A model generated the notes under the pieces. The model made no database searches. It was not told the DNA's origin and worked only from the letters and a program-made list of their open reading frames with translations. Shown in pieces: positions 45,209-55,581 of a DNA stretch of 59,610 bases. Made by a program: the position numbers and the translations under genes. The number at the start of each line of letters is the position of its first letter. The stretch's first letter is position 1. This stretch comes from a virus: positions 1-59,610 of the IMG/VR virus record IMGVR_UViG_3300029922_000075. One strand, given 5' to 3'.

Positions 45209-45732
45209 GAGATAATGTACCTCAAATAACTCCTGAAGGATTATTTATTCCAGAGATGAAGCACATCTGGGATGATGATAAGTCTACTAATAAGTCTAAA
45301 GCTACTCAAGTACTAGCTTACATTTATCATATGGCAGACCCTAGATCTGTGTATCATAATATAGCACTAGACACCAGGGAAGAGCAGATTATAAAGGACT
45401 ACATTAAAGATAAAGACTGGGAACCTAACGTTATAGTAGTAGAAGCTATAAAGAAATACAAAGTACTATCTGAAACACCGGCTTCTAGATTATTAGATAT
45501 AGCTAATGACACAGCAGATAAAATGGCTAACTTCCTAAAGAATATGGACTTTGCTGCTGTAGATAAATTAGGTAAGCCTAAATACCCTACTAACATGATA
45601 ATGTCTGCACTAGAGAAGTTACCTAAAGTAGTTAGTGCTATACAGGATCAGACAATAAAGGTTAGGAAGGAACAGCAAACCTCTAATGTTAATGTAAGAG
45701 GTCAGGAGAAATTTAATATGTTTGAGGAATAA
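45190..45732 (+). CDS. Putative packaging protein, small-terminase position (180 aa)
   Basis: It sits directly before TerL, separated by 2 bases, as small terminase subunits often do. The N-terminus (FIPEMKHIWDDDKSTNKSK) is followed by basic helices (REEQIIKDYIKDKDWEPNVI, KLGKPKYPTNMIMSALEKL). No HTH family is recognised, so a TerS-like or crAss-type conserved packaging role is inferred from position alone. Confidence 0.5.
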   Translation: MSIFTVRDNVPQITPEGLFIPEMKHIWDDDKSTNKSKATQVLAYIYHMADPRSVYHNIALDTREEQIIKDYIKDKDWEPNVIVVEAIKKYKVLSETPASRLLDIANDTADKMANFLKNMDFAAVDKLGKPKYPTNMIMSALEKLPKVVSAIQDQTIKVRKEQQTSNVNVRGQEKFNMFEE

Positions 45733-45734
45733 TA

Positions 45735-48065
45735 ATGGTTAGAGAAAAGCTTACATTAGACCCAAGAGTAGCAGTAGTTATAACAGATCCTTTGCAGGGC
45801 TGTCCTATAGATACTATACTATCTAATGAAGCTGTATATGGTAAGATCTCTAGGGCTAGTATGCTAGACCCTATGAGAAATACTGAATGGCAGTATTTAT
45901 TCTTTAATGACTCATCTGTATTTAGTCCTGCATCTAACGCCTTTAAAAAATCAAGAGAAGACAATAGTGGTACTGGAGTGGAGCCTAGTTATACTAGCGC
46001 TATACCAGGCACAATAGAGTATAAAGAGTTTTGGACCAAAGAAAGAGATAGGTGCTTACAAGGATATGAGCCTTATATAGATGGTAAGCCTTGTGGAGTA
46101 AGAATACCAGGAGAGTACTATTTCTATCTTAACTACTGCTTAATAGAGCTAGTAGCTATTAATAAAGATACTGGTGAAGAGATAGGTGAGCCTGACTTTC
46201 CTATCTTTTGCACAATGGATTACTACTGGTTTAAGGAACTAGAAAAAAGGGAAAATCCTAAGAATAGAGAAGATAAGAAAAGCCTTATAGTAGTTAAGGC
46301 TAGAAGAAAGGGTTTCTCTTTTAAGAATGCAGGTGGAGCTATGTGGAAATTTAGCTTCTTTAAAAAATCTAAAGTTATCATTGCCGCAGAGTTAGGTGTT
46401 AAGGCAAAGGACACCTTTGACATGGCAATGGATATGCTTGACTTTCTAAATCAGTATACTGAATTTGGTGGTCCAACAGTAAATAGAGTATCTACTAAAG
46501 ATCATTGCTATGTTAAGGCGGGTAAGGAAGTAGAAGAAAATGGAAAGAAATATGTTAAGGGAAGAAAGTCCGTAATAACAACTGTTACTCTTCACAATAA
46601 CCCAAAAGCAGCTGTAGGTAATGGTACTAGTAGAGTACTATTTGAAGAAGCTGGTCTTATAACCCAACTTAAGCAAGCCTGGGGTTACACTGAACCTACT
46701 CTAAGATCAGGAAAGATATATAAAGGTATTGCAATTATATTTGGTACTGGTGGTGATATGAAGGGAGACTCACAGGACTTCTCTGAAATGTTCTATAATC
46801 CAGAAGCATACCATTTAGCTTCATTTGATAATATTTATGAAGAGACAGAAGTACATAGTAAGTGTGGATATTTTGTAGATGAGATGTGGTTTAGGGAAGG
46901 GGATGAAATGATAGATGGACAGAAAGTATCCTTATTAGATACTAATGGAAATGCTATTAGATGGGCAGCTGAGGTATCTCTTAATCGTGAAAGAGAGGCC
47001 TCTAAGAACAAGGATAGGGCTTCACTGGCACTAGACCTTACTCAGTACTGTAAAACTCCTTCAGAAGCATTCCTTATAGTAGGTGGAAATATATTTGCTT
47101 CTATTCTACCAGAGCTAATAGCTAGGTTAGGTAAACTTAAGTCAGATAGAGCTTATAGGCTCCTGGGAACTAAAGGTACTCTAGTAGAACAGAAAGGATT
47201 AGTAGACTTTCTACCAGATCTTGAAGGTAAGCTTCAGCCTATTGATACTTACCCTATTAAGCCTAATCAAAAGAATAGGGAAGGATGTCTGGTAATATAT
47301 GAACAGCCTAGAGAGATAAGAGGTCAAATTCCTTCTGGAGCATACATTATATCAATGGATACTATTGGTATAGAGGAGTCAGGTGCAGAATCTCTTATTT
47401 GTATAATGGTCCTCAAGACTAAGAAGTACATGTATGAGATAGGCTTTGATGATCTTGTAGCTATATATGTTGGTAGGGCTAAAGAAGATCCAACTACCTT
47501 TGCTAACTTTATAGCATTTAAATTATCTAAGTATTATAACGCTAAAGTAGACTTTGAAAATGATAGGAATGGTGCAGTAGTACAAGAGTTCTTTATAAAG
47601 AATAATGCACTTAGCCGGTTAATGGACTCTCCTAATAGAACAATGGAGAAACACATAACTAATAGTGCTACATCTAAGAGGGTGAAGGGACACTCTATGG
47701 GATCTCCTAAACATGTGGAGATGGGAGAAATATATCTTAAGAGGTGGCTAATGCAGTCTAGAGGTATTAATCCAGATAATGGATTAGAGGAAAGAAACTT
47801 AGACCTGATACCAGACATAGGATTACTACAGGAACTAGTATCCTATAATAGAACAGGTAACTTTGATAGAATTAGGACACTAATGGGTTGTGTAATACAA
47901 CAAGAAGAGGTGTATAATCAATATGCCAGCGAAGAAGATCCTGGTAAAGAAACAGTAATGGATCAGTTTGCCAGGAAGTTCAATGAGTATTATGGTGGAG
48001 ATGATGAATCTCATGCCTCTTATGTTTACAATAAAAATAAATCCAGGTATGATTCACTTACCTAA
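45735..48065 (+). CDS. terL: Terminase large subunit
   Basis: 776 residues. The ATPase has VVKARRKGFSFKNAG (adenine/Walker A region, about residue 186), RVLFEEAG (Walker B plus catalytic Glu, about 300), and AIIFGTGGD (coupling motif, about 335). The C-terminal nuclease follows: IISMDTIGIEESG (about 538) and VDFENDRNGAVVQEFF (about 610). It translocates and cuts DNA into proheads. Length and order are as in crAss-like TerL. Its end overlaps the portal start by 17 bases. Confidence 0.9.
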   Translation: MVREKLTLDPRVAVVITDPLQGCPIDTILSNEAVYGKISRASMLDPMRNTEWQYLFFNDSSVFSPASNAFKKSREDNSGTGVEPSYTSAIPGTIEYKEFWTKERDRCLQGYEPYIDGKPCGVRIPGEYYFYLNYCLIELVAINKDTGEEIGEPDFPIFCTMDYYWFKELEKRENPKNREDKKSLIVVKARRKGFSFKNAGGAMWKFSFFKKSKVIIAAELGVKAKDTFDMAMDMLDFLNQYTEFGGPTVNRVSTKDHCYVKAGKEVEENGKKYVKGRKSVITTVTLHNNPKAAVGNGTSRVLFEEAGLITQLKQAWGYTEPTLRSGKIYKGIAIIFGTGGDMKGDSQDFSEMFYNPEAYHLASFDNIYEETEVHSKCGYFVDEMWFREGDEMIDGQKVSLLDTNGNAIRWAAEVSLNREREASKNKDRASLALDLTQYCKTPSEAFLIVGGNIFASILPELIARLGKLKSDRAYRLLGTKGTLVEQKGLVDFLPDLEGKLQPIDTYPIKPNQKNREGCLVIYEQPREIRGQIPSGAYIISMDTIGIEESGAESLICIMVLKTKKYMYEIGFDDLVAIYVGRAKEDPTTFANFIAFKLSKYYNAKVDFENDRNGAVVQEFFIKNNALSRLMDSPNRTMEKHITNSATSKRVKGHSMGSPKHVEMGEIYLKRWLMQSRGINPDNGLEERNLDLIPDIGLLQELVSYNRTGNFDRIRTLMGCVIQQEEVYNQYASEEDPGKETVMDQFARKFNEYYGGDDESHASYVYNKNKSRYDSLT

Positions 48066-50619
48066 GCAAAGAATATCCTACAGTAAAAAGAATAAAGCCT
48101 GGAGAAAGGACAATATTGACTACCGCTGTTCACAGGCAGATAGTCAATATATAGTTGACTATGCTAGGATGCAAGAAAACTATAACCTGCATAACAATGT
48201 CTTAAACCAGAATGACTATAAAAGATTTGCAGATCCACTAGGAGTAGATGATAAGTTAGGTAGAGACTATGTTCAGGCATTTAATCATACCTATAATAAG
48301 ATTAATGTACTAGTAGGTGAAGAACAGAAGAGGCCCTGGGAGTATAGTGCTATCTCTAGCAGTGAAGATGTTTCTAATGAAGTAATTAGGGATAAGACTA
48401 GGGATATGCAGAGATTAATAGACTTTAATCTACAGAAAGAAGTAGCTAAGAATCAGCAAAAGATACAGTTACAAGTACAACAACAAACTCAAGGTCTTCC
48501 ACCAGATCAGGCTAAGCAGCAGCAAGAAGCTTTAATGCAGGAGCTTCAACAAATGGAACAGAGAATACTTAATCCTGAGCAGATAGCAGCTAAGTATAAA
48601 AACTATAAAGTCTCTCGTGAAACTCTAATGGAAAAACTACTCCGTAGAGCAGAGATAGCATATAAGCTTAGACATAAGAAAAACCAAACTTTCTTTCATG
48701 CTAATGTTAGTGGAGTAGAAGCTATAGAAGTTTCATTAATGAATAATCAGGTTAATGTAGAAGTACTTAACCCATTAGGTTTAGCATATCACAAATCTCC
48801 AGAGGTACAATTTATACAGGATGGAGATTATGTTGTATACCGTAGGAGAATGACTATGAGTGATGTTATGGATCACTATGGTAAGGACATGGAGGAAGAT
48901 GACCTACGTACTTTAGATAGCCAGGTAGGTGGTATATTTGGCCTTGATGCTAAGATGTACTCACAAGGAGGTTGGGATCCTTCTCACTTTGAAAATTTAG
49001 TTTATAGAAGGGGAAGATTCTCTGCCTATGGAATGACAGACTTTCATCACTTAGGACAGTTTGGACAAGAACTTTCTACAGATTTTGACTATCTTAATGT
49101 TTATACTATCTACTGGAAATCCTTCCGTAAGATAGGTTTCTATACTACTATTAATGAGTATGGAGATGAGATTCAACAAGTAGTAGATGAAGCTTTTACA
49201 GTACCTAAATATGCTAAGAATACTAGTTATTCTGATGATGATGGTGAAACACGTTCTAGAAAAGAATGGATTAATGCTGAGGGTATGCCAGAAGCTATTG
49301 AATGGGACTGGATACCTGAAGTATGGCAAGGTACTAGAATTGAGTCTAATATCTATGTAAACATTAGGCCTATTACCTTCCAGTATATGTCTATGGAAGA
49401 TCCTAAGAGGTGTAAACTACCAGTATATGGCGTTGCACATAATGGATATAATGCTCCAATAGTTTCTACTATGGATAGAATGAAGCCTTGGCAAAAGCTT
49501 TATCTAATGGTTATGTCTAAGTGGTTAGAGCTTATAGCTAAGGACCAGGGAGTAATTAATATGTTTAATACTCTCCTGCTGGATCCAAAATTTGATCTTG
49601 ATAAGACTTTGAGGTACATGAGGGATACCGGTGTAATGCCTTATAATCCTCTTGCTAATGCAGAAGGTGCTGAAAGATTAGGTAATACTATGAAGCCTGG
49701 TGAAGCACTTGACTTATCTTCTAAAAGGATAAGCGAGTATACACAGATACTTCAGTTCATTGAAGCTAATATAGGTGAAGCTGCTGGTGTATCTAAACCA
49801 AGAGAGGGACAAACTTCTACCTATTCTAATGTTGGAGATAATAAGCAGGATATAATGCAGTCTTCTCACATAACTGAAGCTATATTCTCCTTACACGATC
49901 TTCTTTGGGAAGATGTACTTAATGGAGTAGTTCAGATGATGCAGTTAAAGTACTCTAGATCTAAATCTAAAACTGAGCGCTTTATATTAGATGAAGATGA
50001 AATCTCTATTTTAGAAATAGGTGAAGGTATATTTGATAACCTGGACTATGATGTACAGATAGCTAATAATGGTAGAGCAGCTCAATCTCTTGAATTTCTT
50101 AAACAGAATGCTGTTCACCTATTACAGAACCAGCAGAATGCACTTAGTATGTTAACTAAGCTTATGACTACTGATAGCCTATCGGAGTTTGGAGTTTACA
50201 TTAAGCAAATAGAAGATGAGATAGGCCAACAGGCACAACAAGCTCAACAAGCTCAACAACAGACTACTCTTCAAGTACAACAGATGAAGAGTGCAGATCT
50301 TCAAAAGGATAGGGATCTTAGAGAAGATCTTGAGACTATGAAGACTAATGCTATGGTCCACGTAGCTGAGATTAATAGCTTCTCTCGTCAGAAAAACCAA
50401 GACTCTAATGACGATGGTATACCAGATCAATTAGAGATAGAAAAACTACGTCAATCTGGAGAAGATACTGAAAGGTATTATAACTTAGAACAAGCTAAGC
50501 TTGATGCTAAGACTTCAAAAGAAGCTGAAGATACTAATACTGAAAGGCAAAAGATAGCTTCTCAAGAAAAAGTAGCTCAGATTAGAGCTTCCTCAATTAA
50601 GAAAAAAACTGGCAAATAA
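48049..50619 (+). CDS. Portal protein
   Basis: I start at the ATG 48049 (MIHLPKQRISYSKKNKAWRK) rather than 47968, since the upstream codons lie within TerL. The 856-residue protein has a Gln-rich coiled coil at about 130-200, a central region (PIVSTMDRMKPWQKLYLMVM, about 480-500) typical of large phage portals, and a long Gln/Lys-rich C-terminal coiled coil (QQAQQAQQAQQQ). Portals form the dodecameric DNA entry ring at the head vertex. Position right after TerL supports the call. Confidence 0.8.
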   Translation: MIHLPKQRISYSKKNKAWRKDNIDYRCSQADSQYIVDYARMQENYNLHNNVLNQNDYKRFADPLGVDDKLGRDYVQAFNHTYNKINVLVGEEQKRPWEYSAISSSEDVSNEVIRDKTRDMQRLIDFNLQKEVAKNQQKIQLQVQQQTQGLPPDQAKQQQEALMQELQQMEQRILNPEQIAAKYKNYKVSRETLMEKLLRRAEIAYKLRHKKNQTFFHANVSGVEAIEVSLMNNQVNVEVLNPLGLAYHKSPEVQFIQDGDYVVYRRRMTMSDVMDHYGKDMEEDDLRTLDSQVGGIFGLDAKMYSQGGWDPSHFENLVYRRGRFSAYGMTDFHHLGQFGQELSTDFDYLNVYTIYWKSFRKIGFYTTINEYGDEIQQVVDEAFTVPKYAKNTSYSDDDGETRSRKEWINAEGMPEAIEWDWIPEVWQGTRIESNIYVNIRPITFQYMSMEDPKRCKLPVYGVAHNGYNAPIVSTMDRMKPWQKLYLMVMSKWLELIAKDQGVINMFNTLLLDPKFDLDKTLRYMRDTGVMPYNPLANAEGAERLGNTMKPGEALDLSSKRISEYTQILQFIEANIGEAAGVSKPREGQTSTYSNVGDNKQDIMQSSHITEAIFSLHDLLWEDVLNGVVQMMQLKYSRSKSKTERFILDEDEISILEIGEGIFDNLDYDVQIANNGRAAQSLEFLKQNAVHLLQNQQNALSMLTKLMTTDSLSEFGVYIKQIEDEIGQQAQQAQQAQQQTTLQVQQMKSADLQKDRDLREDLETMKTNAMVHVAEINSFSRQKNQDSNDDGIPDQLEIEKLRQSGEDTERYYNLEQAKLDAKTSKEAEDTNTERQKIASQEKVAQIRASSIKKKTGK

Positions 50620-50638
50620 CCATATATAAATCATAACT

Positions 50639-50661
50639 GTCCTAGGATTACTATTCTAGGG
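50639..50661 (+). terminator. Weak hairpin after the portal gene
   Basis: CCTAGGA (50641-50647) pairs with TTCTAGG (50654-50660), with one G-T pair, over a 6-base loop, followed by GTAATTAGTTT. It may reduce readthrough into the scaffold and capsid genes, which have a promoter motif just below. Confidence 0.4.
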
Positions 50662-50683
50662 TAATTAGTTTAAAATTTAGTAT

Positions 50684-50691
50684 TAACTTTG
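50684..50691 (+). promoter_or_regulatory. Candidate -7 box before the scaffold/capsid genes
   Basis: TAACTTTG fits the Bacteroidota TAnnTTTG -7 box; the -33 region (around 50660-50670) has no clear TTTG. With a start point near 50698 and the ATG at 50705 the leader would be very short. Extra transcription of capsid genes would make sense. Confidence 0.35.
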
Positions 50692-50704
50692 TAATAGAAA
50701 ATAG

Positions 50705-52027
50705 ATGGAAACAACTAATAAAGTAAACGGTATTAACTTTAGTAATAACCCAGATGGAACCTCTAACTTTCCTACCTTCGATTTTGAAGAATTAACTAGG
50801 AATGCAGTAGAGAAGACACCAGCTGAGATCAAGGCAGAAGAAGAAGCTGCTGCTAAAGGTACTAATAAGAGTAAAGCTACACCAGCAAGTAAGCTTGAAA
50901 ATGCTGTACAGGAAGGTAATAATCAAGACCCAACTAAACAAGGAAATGTAGTACTTGATATAGATATTGATTCAATACTTGCTGGTAAATCAGTATTTAA
51001 GAAAGAAGAAGGAAAAGAAAATAGAGAGGAAGAAGAGGAAGAGGAAGAAAGTGAGGTCCTTACAGAAAAGGAACTTCAGGCAAAGAAAGCAAAAGATCTT
51101 GAGGAAGCAAAGAAAGCTAAACAGGATGAAGGTGCTACTACACCAGAACAGGCTCAGGAAATCTTTCAGACATACATTGATCTTGGTATTCTAAACCTAC
51201 CAGAAGACTTTAAGTTTGATGGTACAGAAGAAGGACTTCAGAAAGCAATAGCCTTAGATAATGAACTGAGGATGGAAGCAGTTACTGAAGACCTTAAGAA
51301 TCAAATAAAGGACCCACGAGTGTTTGAACTCATAGATCATGGAGTTAAAGGTGGACAGTTTGCAGACCTTAATAAACTCTTTGCCATTCAACAAAGAGAG
51401 ATAGACCTGGAGAAGATAGACACTTCTAAAGATGATCAAGCTAAACAGGTTATAGAAAAGCAACTTTCAGCTTCTGGATTATCTAGTAAAAGAATAGCCT
51501 CTACAATAGAAGTTCTTGAAGATAAAGGCGAACTTAAAGATGCAGCTGATGAAGCATTAGCTACTCTTAAAGAGGCTGCTGGAAAGGAAAAGAAAAACGT
51601 ACAAGCTTTTGCAGAAAAGCAGAATAAACAAGCCAAACAGAACCAGGAAAGATATGAACACGAGTTCTTATCTGCTGTAGATGAAGCTGGTTACTTACCT
51701 GCAAAGAAGCAACAGATATTAAATACATTTCAGCCAATTAAGTTTAATGATGGTTCTGAGATGACAAATTACCAGTATAAGTATCAGCTTATCTCATCTA
51801 ATCCAAAGGATTTCCTTAAACTAGTTGAGATTATTTCTGACTATGATCCTAAGAAAGGCTTCTCTACAAAGAGAGAAGGAGATGCAGCTACAACTGTTTC
51901 CTCTAAAAGCCTACTGGATAAGTTAAAGAAGCATGGTACAACAAAGGCTAAAGGTGAAGCAGGTGGTGCTCCAGACAAACAATTATTTGCCCAGAACCCA
52001 CTTAATGGAAGAGTAAAAATATTATAA
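50705..52027 (+). CDS. Scaffold-like protein (440 aa)
   Basis: Charged and mostly helical, with long acidic and Lys-rich disordered stretches (EEEEEEESEVLTEKELQAKK at about 110) and coiled-coil parts. This composition and its position between the portal and the major capsid gene are typical of scaffolding proteins that shape the prohead. No protease is fused. The call is from position and composition. Confidence 0.6.
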   Translation: METTNKVNGINFSNNPDGTSNFPTFDFEELTRNAVEKTPAEIKAEEEAAAKGTNKSKATPASKLENAVQEGNNQDPTKQGNVVLDIDIDSILAGKSVFKKEEGKENREEEEEEEESEVLTEKELQAKKAKDLEEAKKAKQDEGATTPEQAQEIFQTYIDLGILNLPEDFKFDGTEEGLQKAIALDNELRMEAVTEDLKNQIKDPRVFELIDHGVKGGQFADLNKLFAIQQREIDLEKIDTSKDDQAKQVIEKQLSASGLSSKRIASTIEVLEDKGELKDAADEALATLKEAAGKEKKNVQAFAEKQNKQAKQNQERYEHEFLSAVDEAGYLPAKKQQILNTFQPIKFNDGSEMTNYQYKYQLISSNPKDFLKLVEIISDYDPKKGFSTKREGDAATTVSSKSLLDKLKKHGTTKAKGEAGGAPDKQLFAQNPLNGRVKIL

Positions 52028-52046
52028 AAACTAAAAGCACAAATAC

Positions 52047-53570
52047 ATGAATTTCACAATGCAGGGCTTAATGCCTACTACAGTAACAGAAGGTTTAGGG
52101 GGTAGCTCTTTTAATAGCACCCACTTAACTAGAGCCTATGGATTGGACAAACCTCATGATTTGTCTATGAATGCACTTGGTTTAACCCAATTGTTTTCTG
52201 CTACAGACATTTACAATAGTAAACCTCTATTAGGTATGACAGAAGCTAAAGGTAAGAAAACTATCCTTAGCTCTAATCAGTATACCTGGAAACTGTCAGG
52301 CCATAAGAAACAAAAACTGCGTGTAACTGAGGTAGTAGAAACTTCTACTAAGCCAGGCTTAGCACGTCAGGAATTTCAAATAGTACTTGATAAAGGTTGG
52401 TTCCATTATCCAGATGTGCTTATTGGTATGTCTAACTTATATAACTTGGAAGTTGTAGGTAATCCTACTCCAAGGAATGGTGGTAGCTTCTTATACAAAG
52501 TACGCTTACAAACAGATGATACTAGTCTCTTCTTTCCTGTATCTTTAATTCAGGTAGGGCAAGAATTTCGTAAGGTATCTACTTCTGTAGCTGATGAAAT
52601 GAATCAGGATTATGGTACAATGCAGTTTAATTCAATCTTTGAATTGCGTTCTCAAGCAGGTAATGTAGCTGAAAAGTTAGAGTTTACTGATAAGGCTTTG
52701 AGGATTGATAAGAACTCTGGTGATCCAGTTCAAAAACTGAAACAGTGGCGAGTACCTTTCTATGATAATGATGGCAAAGCATATCTGAACTTCATGCCTA
52801 TGGCAGAAGCTGAGATGATGAATCAAATATATGAAGACATTGAGTGGGGTTTGAACTTTGGGCGTAAGTCTACAGTTACAGGTCCACAAGGCTACCTGAA
52901 AAGGACAGGTCCAGGTCTTCGTCAACAATTGGAATACAGTAATGCTCTTTACCATAATGGTAACTTAACACTTACACGTTTGGATGAATGGTTATCTGCT
53001 ATCTATCGTGGTAGGAAAGATGCTACACCTGAATCACGTAAGCTGGTTTTAGCTACCGGTGAAATGGGTGCTAGGATGTTTCATGAGATGGTAGCTACAC
53101 AAGCTTCTGCTTTCTTAACTCTGGATACATTCTTTATCCAAGGTAAGGATCCACGCCATTTGAGCTTTGGTGCTCAGTTTACCAATTACAAAGGTAAGAA
53201 TGGTTTGGATGTTACAGTAATGCTGGATCCTAACAAGGATAATCCAGACTACTGTCCAGAAATGCACCCTATCTATACAGATACCCCAATTGACTCCTGG
53301 AGGATGGATATTTTGGACTTTGGTTCTACTAAAGAACAGACTACCGGTGAAATGGGAGATAACATTTCAATGGTATCTGAAAAGTATGCTGACTACTATT
53401 TCTGTAGCGCTGGTAAATGGGATAAACAAACAGGCTTCCCTATCAATGATGGTGGAATGGGATTAGCAGGTGGTGTAGGCGGTTATGCTTGCTTCATTGA
53501 AAAATCCTTTGGCTTAATGATTAGGGATATTACCCGTTGTGGATTTATTGCATTGAGGTTCGATAACTAA
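52047..53570 (+). CDS. Major capsid protein (HK97-type, crAss-like)
   Basis: 507 residues. The position after the scaffold-like gene, slightly higher GC with codon use unlike its neighbours (TTG, GGT, CGT), and a beta-rich domain body (LLGMTEAKGKKTILSSNQYT, QEFRKVSTSVADEMNQDYGT, EMGARMFHEMVATQASAFLT, KSFGLMIRDITRCGFIALRF) fit crAss-like major capsid proteins of about 500 residues. It would form the icosahedral shell. No N-terminal cleaved delta domain is evident. Confidence 0.8.
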   Translation: MNFTMQGLMPTTVTEGLGGSSFNSTHLTRAYGLDKPHDLSMNALGLTQLFSATDIYNSKPLLGMTEAKGKKTILSSNQYTWKLSGHKKQKLRVTEVVETSTKPGLARQEFQIVLDKGWFHYPDVLIGMSNLYNLEVVGNPTPRNGGSFLYKVRLQTDDTSLFFPVSLIQVGQEFRKVSTSVADEMNQDYGTMQFNSIFELRSQAGNVAEKLEFTDKALRIDKNSGDPVQKLKQWRVPFYDNDGKAYLNFMPMAEAEMMNQIYEDIEWGLNFGRKSTVTGPQGYLKRTGPGLRQQLEYSNALYHNGNLTLTRLDEWLSAIYRGRKDATPESRKLVLATGEMGARMFHEMVATQASAFLTLDTFFIQGKDPRHLSFGAQFTNYKGKNGLDVTVMLDPNKDNPDYCPEMHPIYTDTPIDSWRMDILDFGSTKEQTTGEMGDNISMVSEKYADYYFCSAGKWDKQTGFPINDGGMGLAGGVGGYACFIEKSFGLMIRDITRCGFIALRFDN

Positions 53571-53573
53571 TAT

Positions 53574-53756
53574 ATGACTGAATACATAGTAGTACAAGAT
53601 ACAACTGGAGGTGGGCTGGCTGCTAAAGTAGCAGTACAGCTTGCTGCTAGTTATGTAGTAGTTGGTGGAGTATCAGTTACAGCTACTAGTGTGTTTAATC
53701 CATTAACTGGAGTATATACAAATACAGTAATTTATGCCCAGGCTATGGGCCAGTAA
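53574..53756 (+). CDS. Small DUF1737-like protein (60 aa)
   Basis: TEYIVVQDTTGGGLAAKVAV then AASYVVVGGVSVTAT and VIYAQAMG match the compact DUF1737 pattern (YxVV...L...V...GW/VxxGG...YxQAM). Such small domains occur near phage structural genes; function unknown. It starts 4 bases after the capsid gene. Confidence 0.6.
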   Translation: MTEYIVVQDTTGGGLAAKVAVQLAASYVVVGGVSVTATSVFNPLTGVYTNTVIYAQAMGQ

Positions 53757-53777
53757 ACAAACAAAGAAGAAGAAACA

Positions 53778-54818
53778 ATGAAAGTTATAATTAAACCAGT
53801 ACAGAAAGAACAACCAGCAGTAAACTTTACTCGTGTAACAGATTCTCGTAAAACAGATTATGGTGTACAAGAACAAGTTGTTGCTGAAAAAGAATTAACT
53901 AGGGCACCAGGTACAAAGCAAACTATTTGTGCTAACCCTTCTAGGAGACTAGCAGGAGCATTAAATACAGGTCTAACTGACATGGTAGTTAATATCTATA
54001 AAGATCTAAAAAACTATGCAACCCCAGATTGGGAAAAAATGCTTAAGGGTAAGGAAGAAATCCTACTGCAAACTCTATTAGAGTATAAGCACGGTAAAGC
54101 TATTAACTATTATACTAATCAACCTTTTAGGGGTACAGGTGATAAGTCAGATGTTGATAAAATACCTTTCTTTCAGACAGGTGAAGCTCAATTGTCTTTA
54201 AACGATGGAGCTACTATTCTGGACACTGAGAATCCTCTTGATGAAATCAAATATCATATCTGCTTAGCCAATAACATTGTAGCTAATAACTATAATGAAA
54301 TTACCGGTGAAACACAATATGTTATTACTTCAGAAGAAGAAGAAGGTAAAGAGAAAGCTTCTAAAGGTAAAAAGATTGATAAAGCTATATCACACATTGT
54401 TGATCTGGAAGATAAGAATGATGATACTCTTATCAAGTTCTGTAAAGCAATTGGTGATGAAGTAGCTAAGAAAGGTATGACCAGGCCACAAGCTTATAAT
54501 GATCTATCTGCTTTTGTAAGAAGTACTTCTACCAGGTTAGCTCACTTTGAATCTATCTATAAGATGTATTCAGAGACAGCTACTAGGGCTAGATTTGAAG
54601 CTTTAGCATTCTTACGTGATCTTGAAGATTATGGTATAGTATCAAATAGGGGTTCTAAATATGTATGGTATAAACCTCAAGAAGAAGATGGCAAACAGCC
54701 AGTACCTCTTACCTTTGATAGGAAAGAAGAAATGCTTGACTTCTTGACAGACCCTAAGTTTTCTATCGAGTATGAGGAAATGAAAACACAATTGAAATTT
54801 AAGTCTAGAATGTCATAA
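53778..54818 (+). CDS. Structural protein candidate (346 aa)
   Basis: An N-terminal extended region (MKVIIKPVQKEQPAVNF), an acidic Lys/Glu insert (EEEEGKEKASKGKKIDK) and a helical C-terminal half (RLAHFESIYKMYSETATRAR). It lies between the capsid and connector genes, so it may be a head-completion or accessory capsid protein. No family recognised. Confidence 0.5.
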   Translation: MKVIIKPVQKEQPAVNFTRVTDSRKTDYGVQEQVVAEKELTRAPGTKQTICANPSRRLAGALNTGLTDMVVNIYKDLKNYATPDWEKMLKGKEEILLQTLLEYKHGKAINYYTNQPFRGTGDKSDVDKIPFFQTGEAQLSLNDGATILDTENPLDEIKYHICLANNIVANNYNEITGETQYVITSEEEEGKEKASKGKKIDKAISHIVDLEDKNDDTLIKFCKAIGDEVAKKGMTRPQAYNDLSAFVRSTSTRLAHFESIYKMYSETATRARFEALAFLRDLEDYGIVSNRGSKYVWYKPQEEDGKQPVPLTFDRKEEMLDFLTDPKFSIEYEEMKTQLKFKSRMS

Positions 54819-54820
54819 GA

Positions 54821-55561
54821 ATGAACATAGCCCAAATGCACTACGAGTTTAAGCTTCAACTAGATCAGATTGATAGCTTAGAGTCTGTAGGTCTTAATCC
54901 GGTAGAAATAGATACCTACATACAAAAAGGTATTTCTCTCTGGGTAAAGGATAGATGGGATAATGCTGGCAAAGTAAGAGGCTTTGAAACTGACCAAAAG
55001 AGGACAGATAACCTAAAGAGCTTACACGTACATTCTCCAGCAGTTCAACCAATTCTAGTACCAACTTCAGTAGGTAATGGATACTATGAGTTAAAGCTCT
55101 CCGCTTTACTTTATCCTTACATGTTCTTAACTGCTGCTGATATTAATATACAGAAAGGCACTTGTATAAAGACAGCAATAAGACAAACAGCTTACCACAT
55201 TGATGATAAGAAAGATTACTATAATAAGCCTAGCTTTGCATGGGAAAGAGTATTGACCTCATTTGGTAAATCCTCTAGCTCTACTGATGGTCTTTCTTCA
55301 CTCTTCTTTGATACAGGAAATGATTTTATAATTACCGGTGTAGCTATAGATTATGTAAAGAAGCCCAACATTGTATTCTTTGGTGGATACAATAGTATTA
55401 GTGGGCAGTACCAATCTACAGATCCTCAAGTTAGTTGTGATATAGATCCTGATTATCATGATGAGATAATAAGGTTAGCAGTAAAAGAAGCATATACAGA
55501 CTTACAAAACCAGCAAGCTACTTCTATTAAAGCTAGAGATACTGAAGCTGATAAAAATTAA
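54821..55561 (+). CDS. Head-tail connector / ring protein candidate (246 aa)
   Basis: Starts MNIAQMHYEFKLQLDQIDSL...LNPVEIDTYIQKGISLWVKD, a helical opening like phage adaptor (gp6/gp4-type) proteins that bind the portal ring; VDPQ-like acidic and IIRLAVKEAYTDLQNQQATS at the C-terminus form the closing helix. Position after the capsid genes supports a connector role. Confidence 0.55.
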   Translation: MNIAQMHYEFKLQLDQIDSLESVGLNPVEIDTYIQKGISLWVKDRWDNAGKVRGFETDQKRTDNLKSLHVHSPAVQPILVPTSVGNGYYELKLSALLYPYMFLTAADINIQKGTCIKTAIRQTAYHIDDKKDYYNKPSFAWERVLTSFGKSSSSTDGLSSLFFDTGNDFIITGVAIDYVKKPNIVFFGGYNSISGQYQSTDPQVSCDIDPDYHDEIIRLAVKEAYTDLQNQQATSIKARDTEADKN

Positions 55562-55581
55562 CAAAACACAAAATTTGAACT

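Noticed and set aside
47968-48048. Upstream start for the portal protein
   Set aside because: The codons are Met-rich shadow of TerL; the ATG at 48049 gives a normal overlap.
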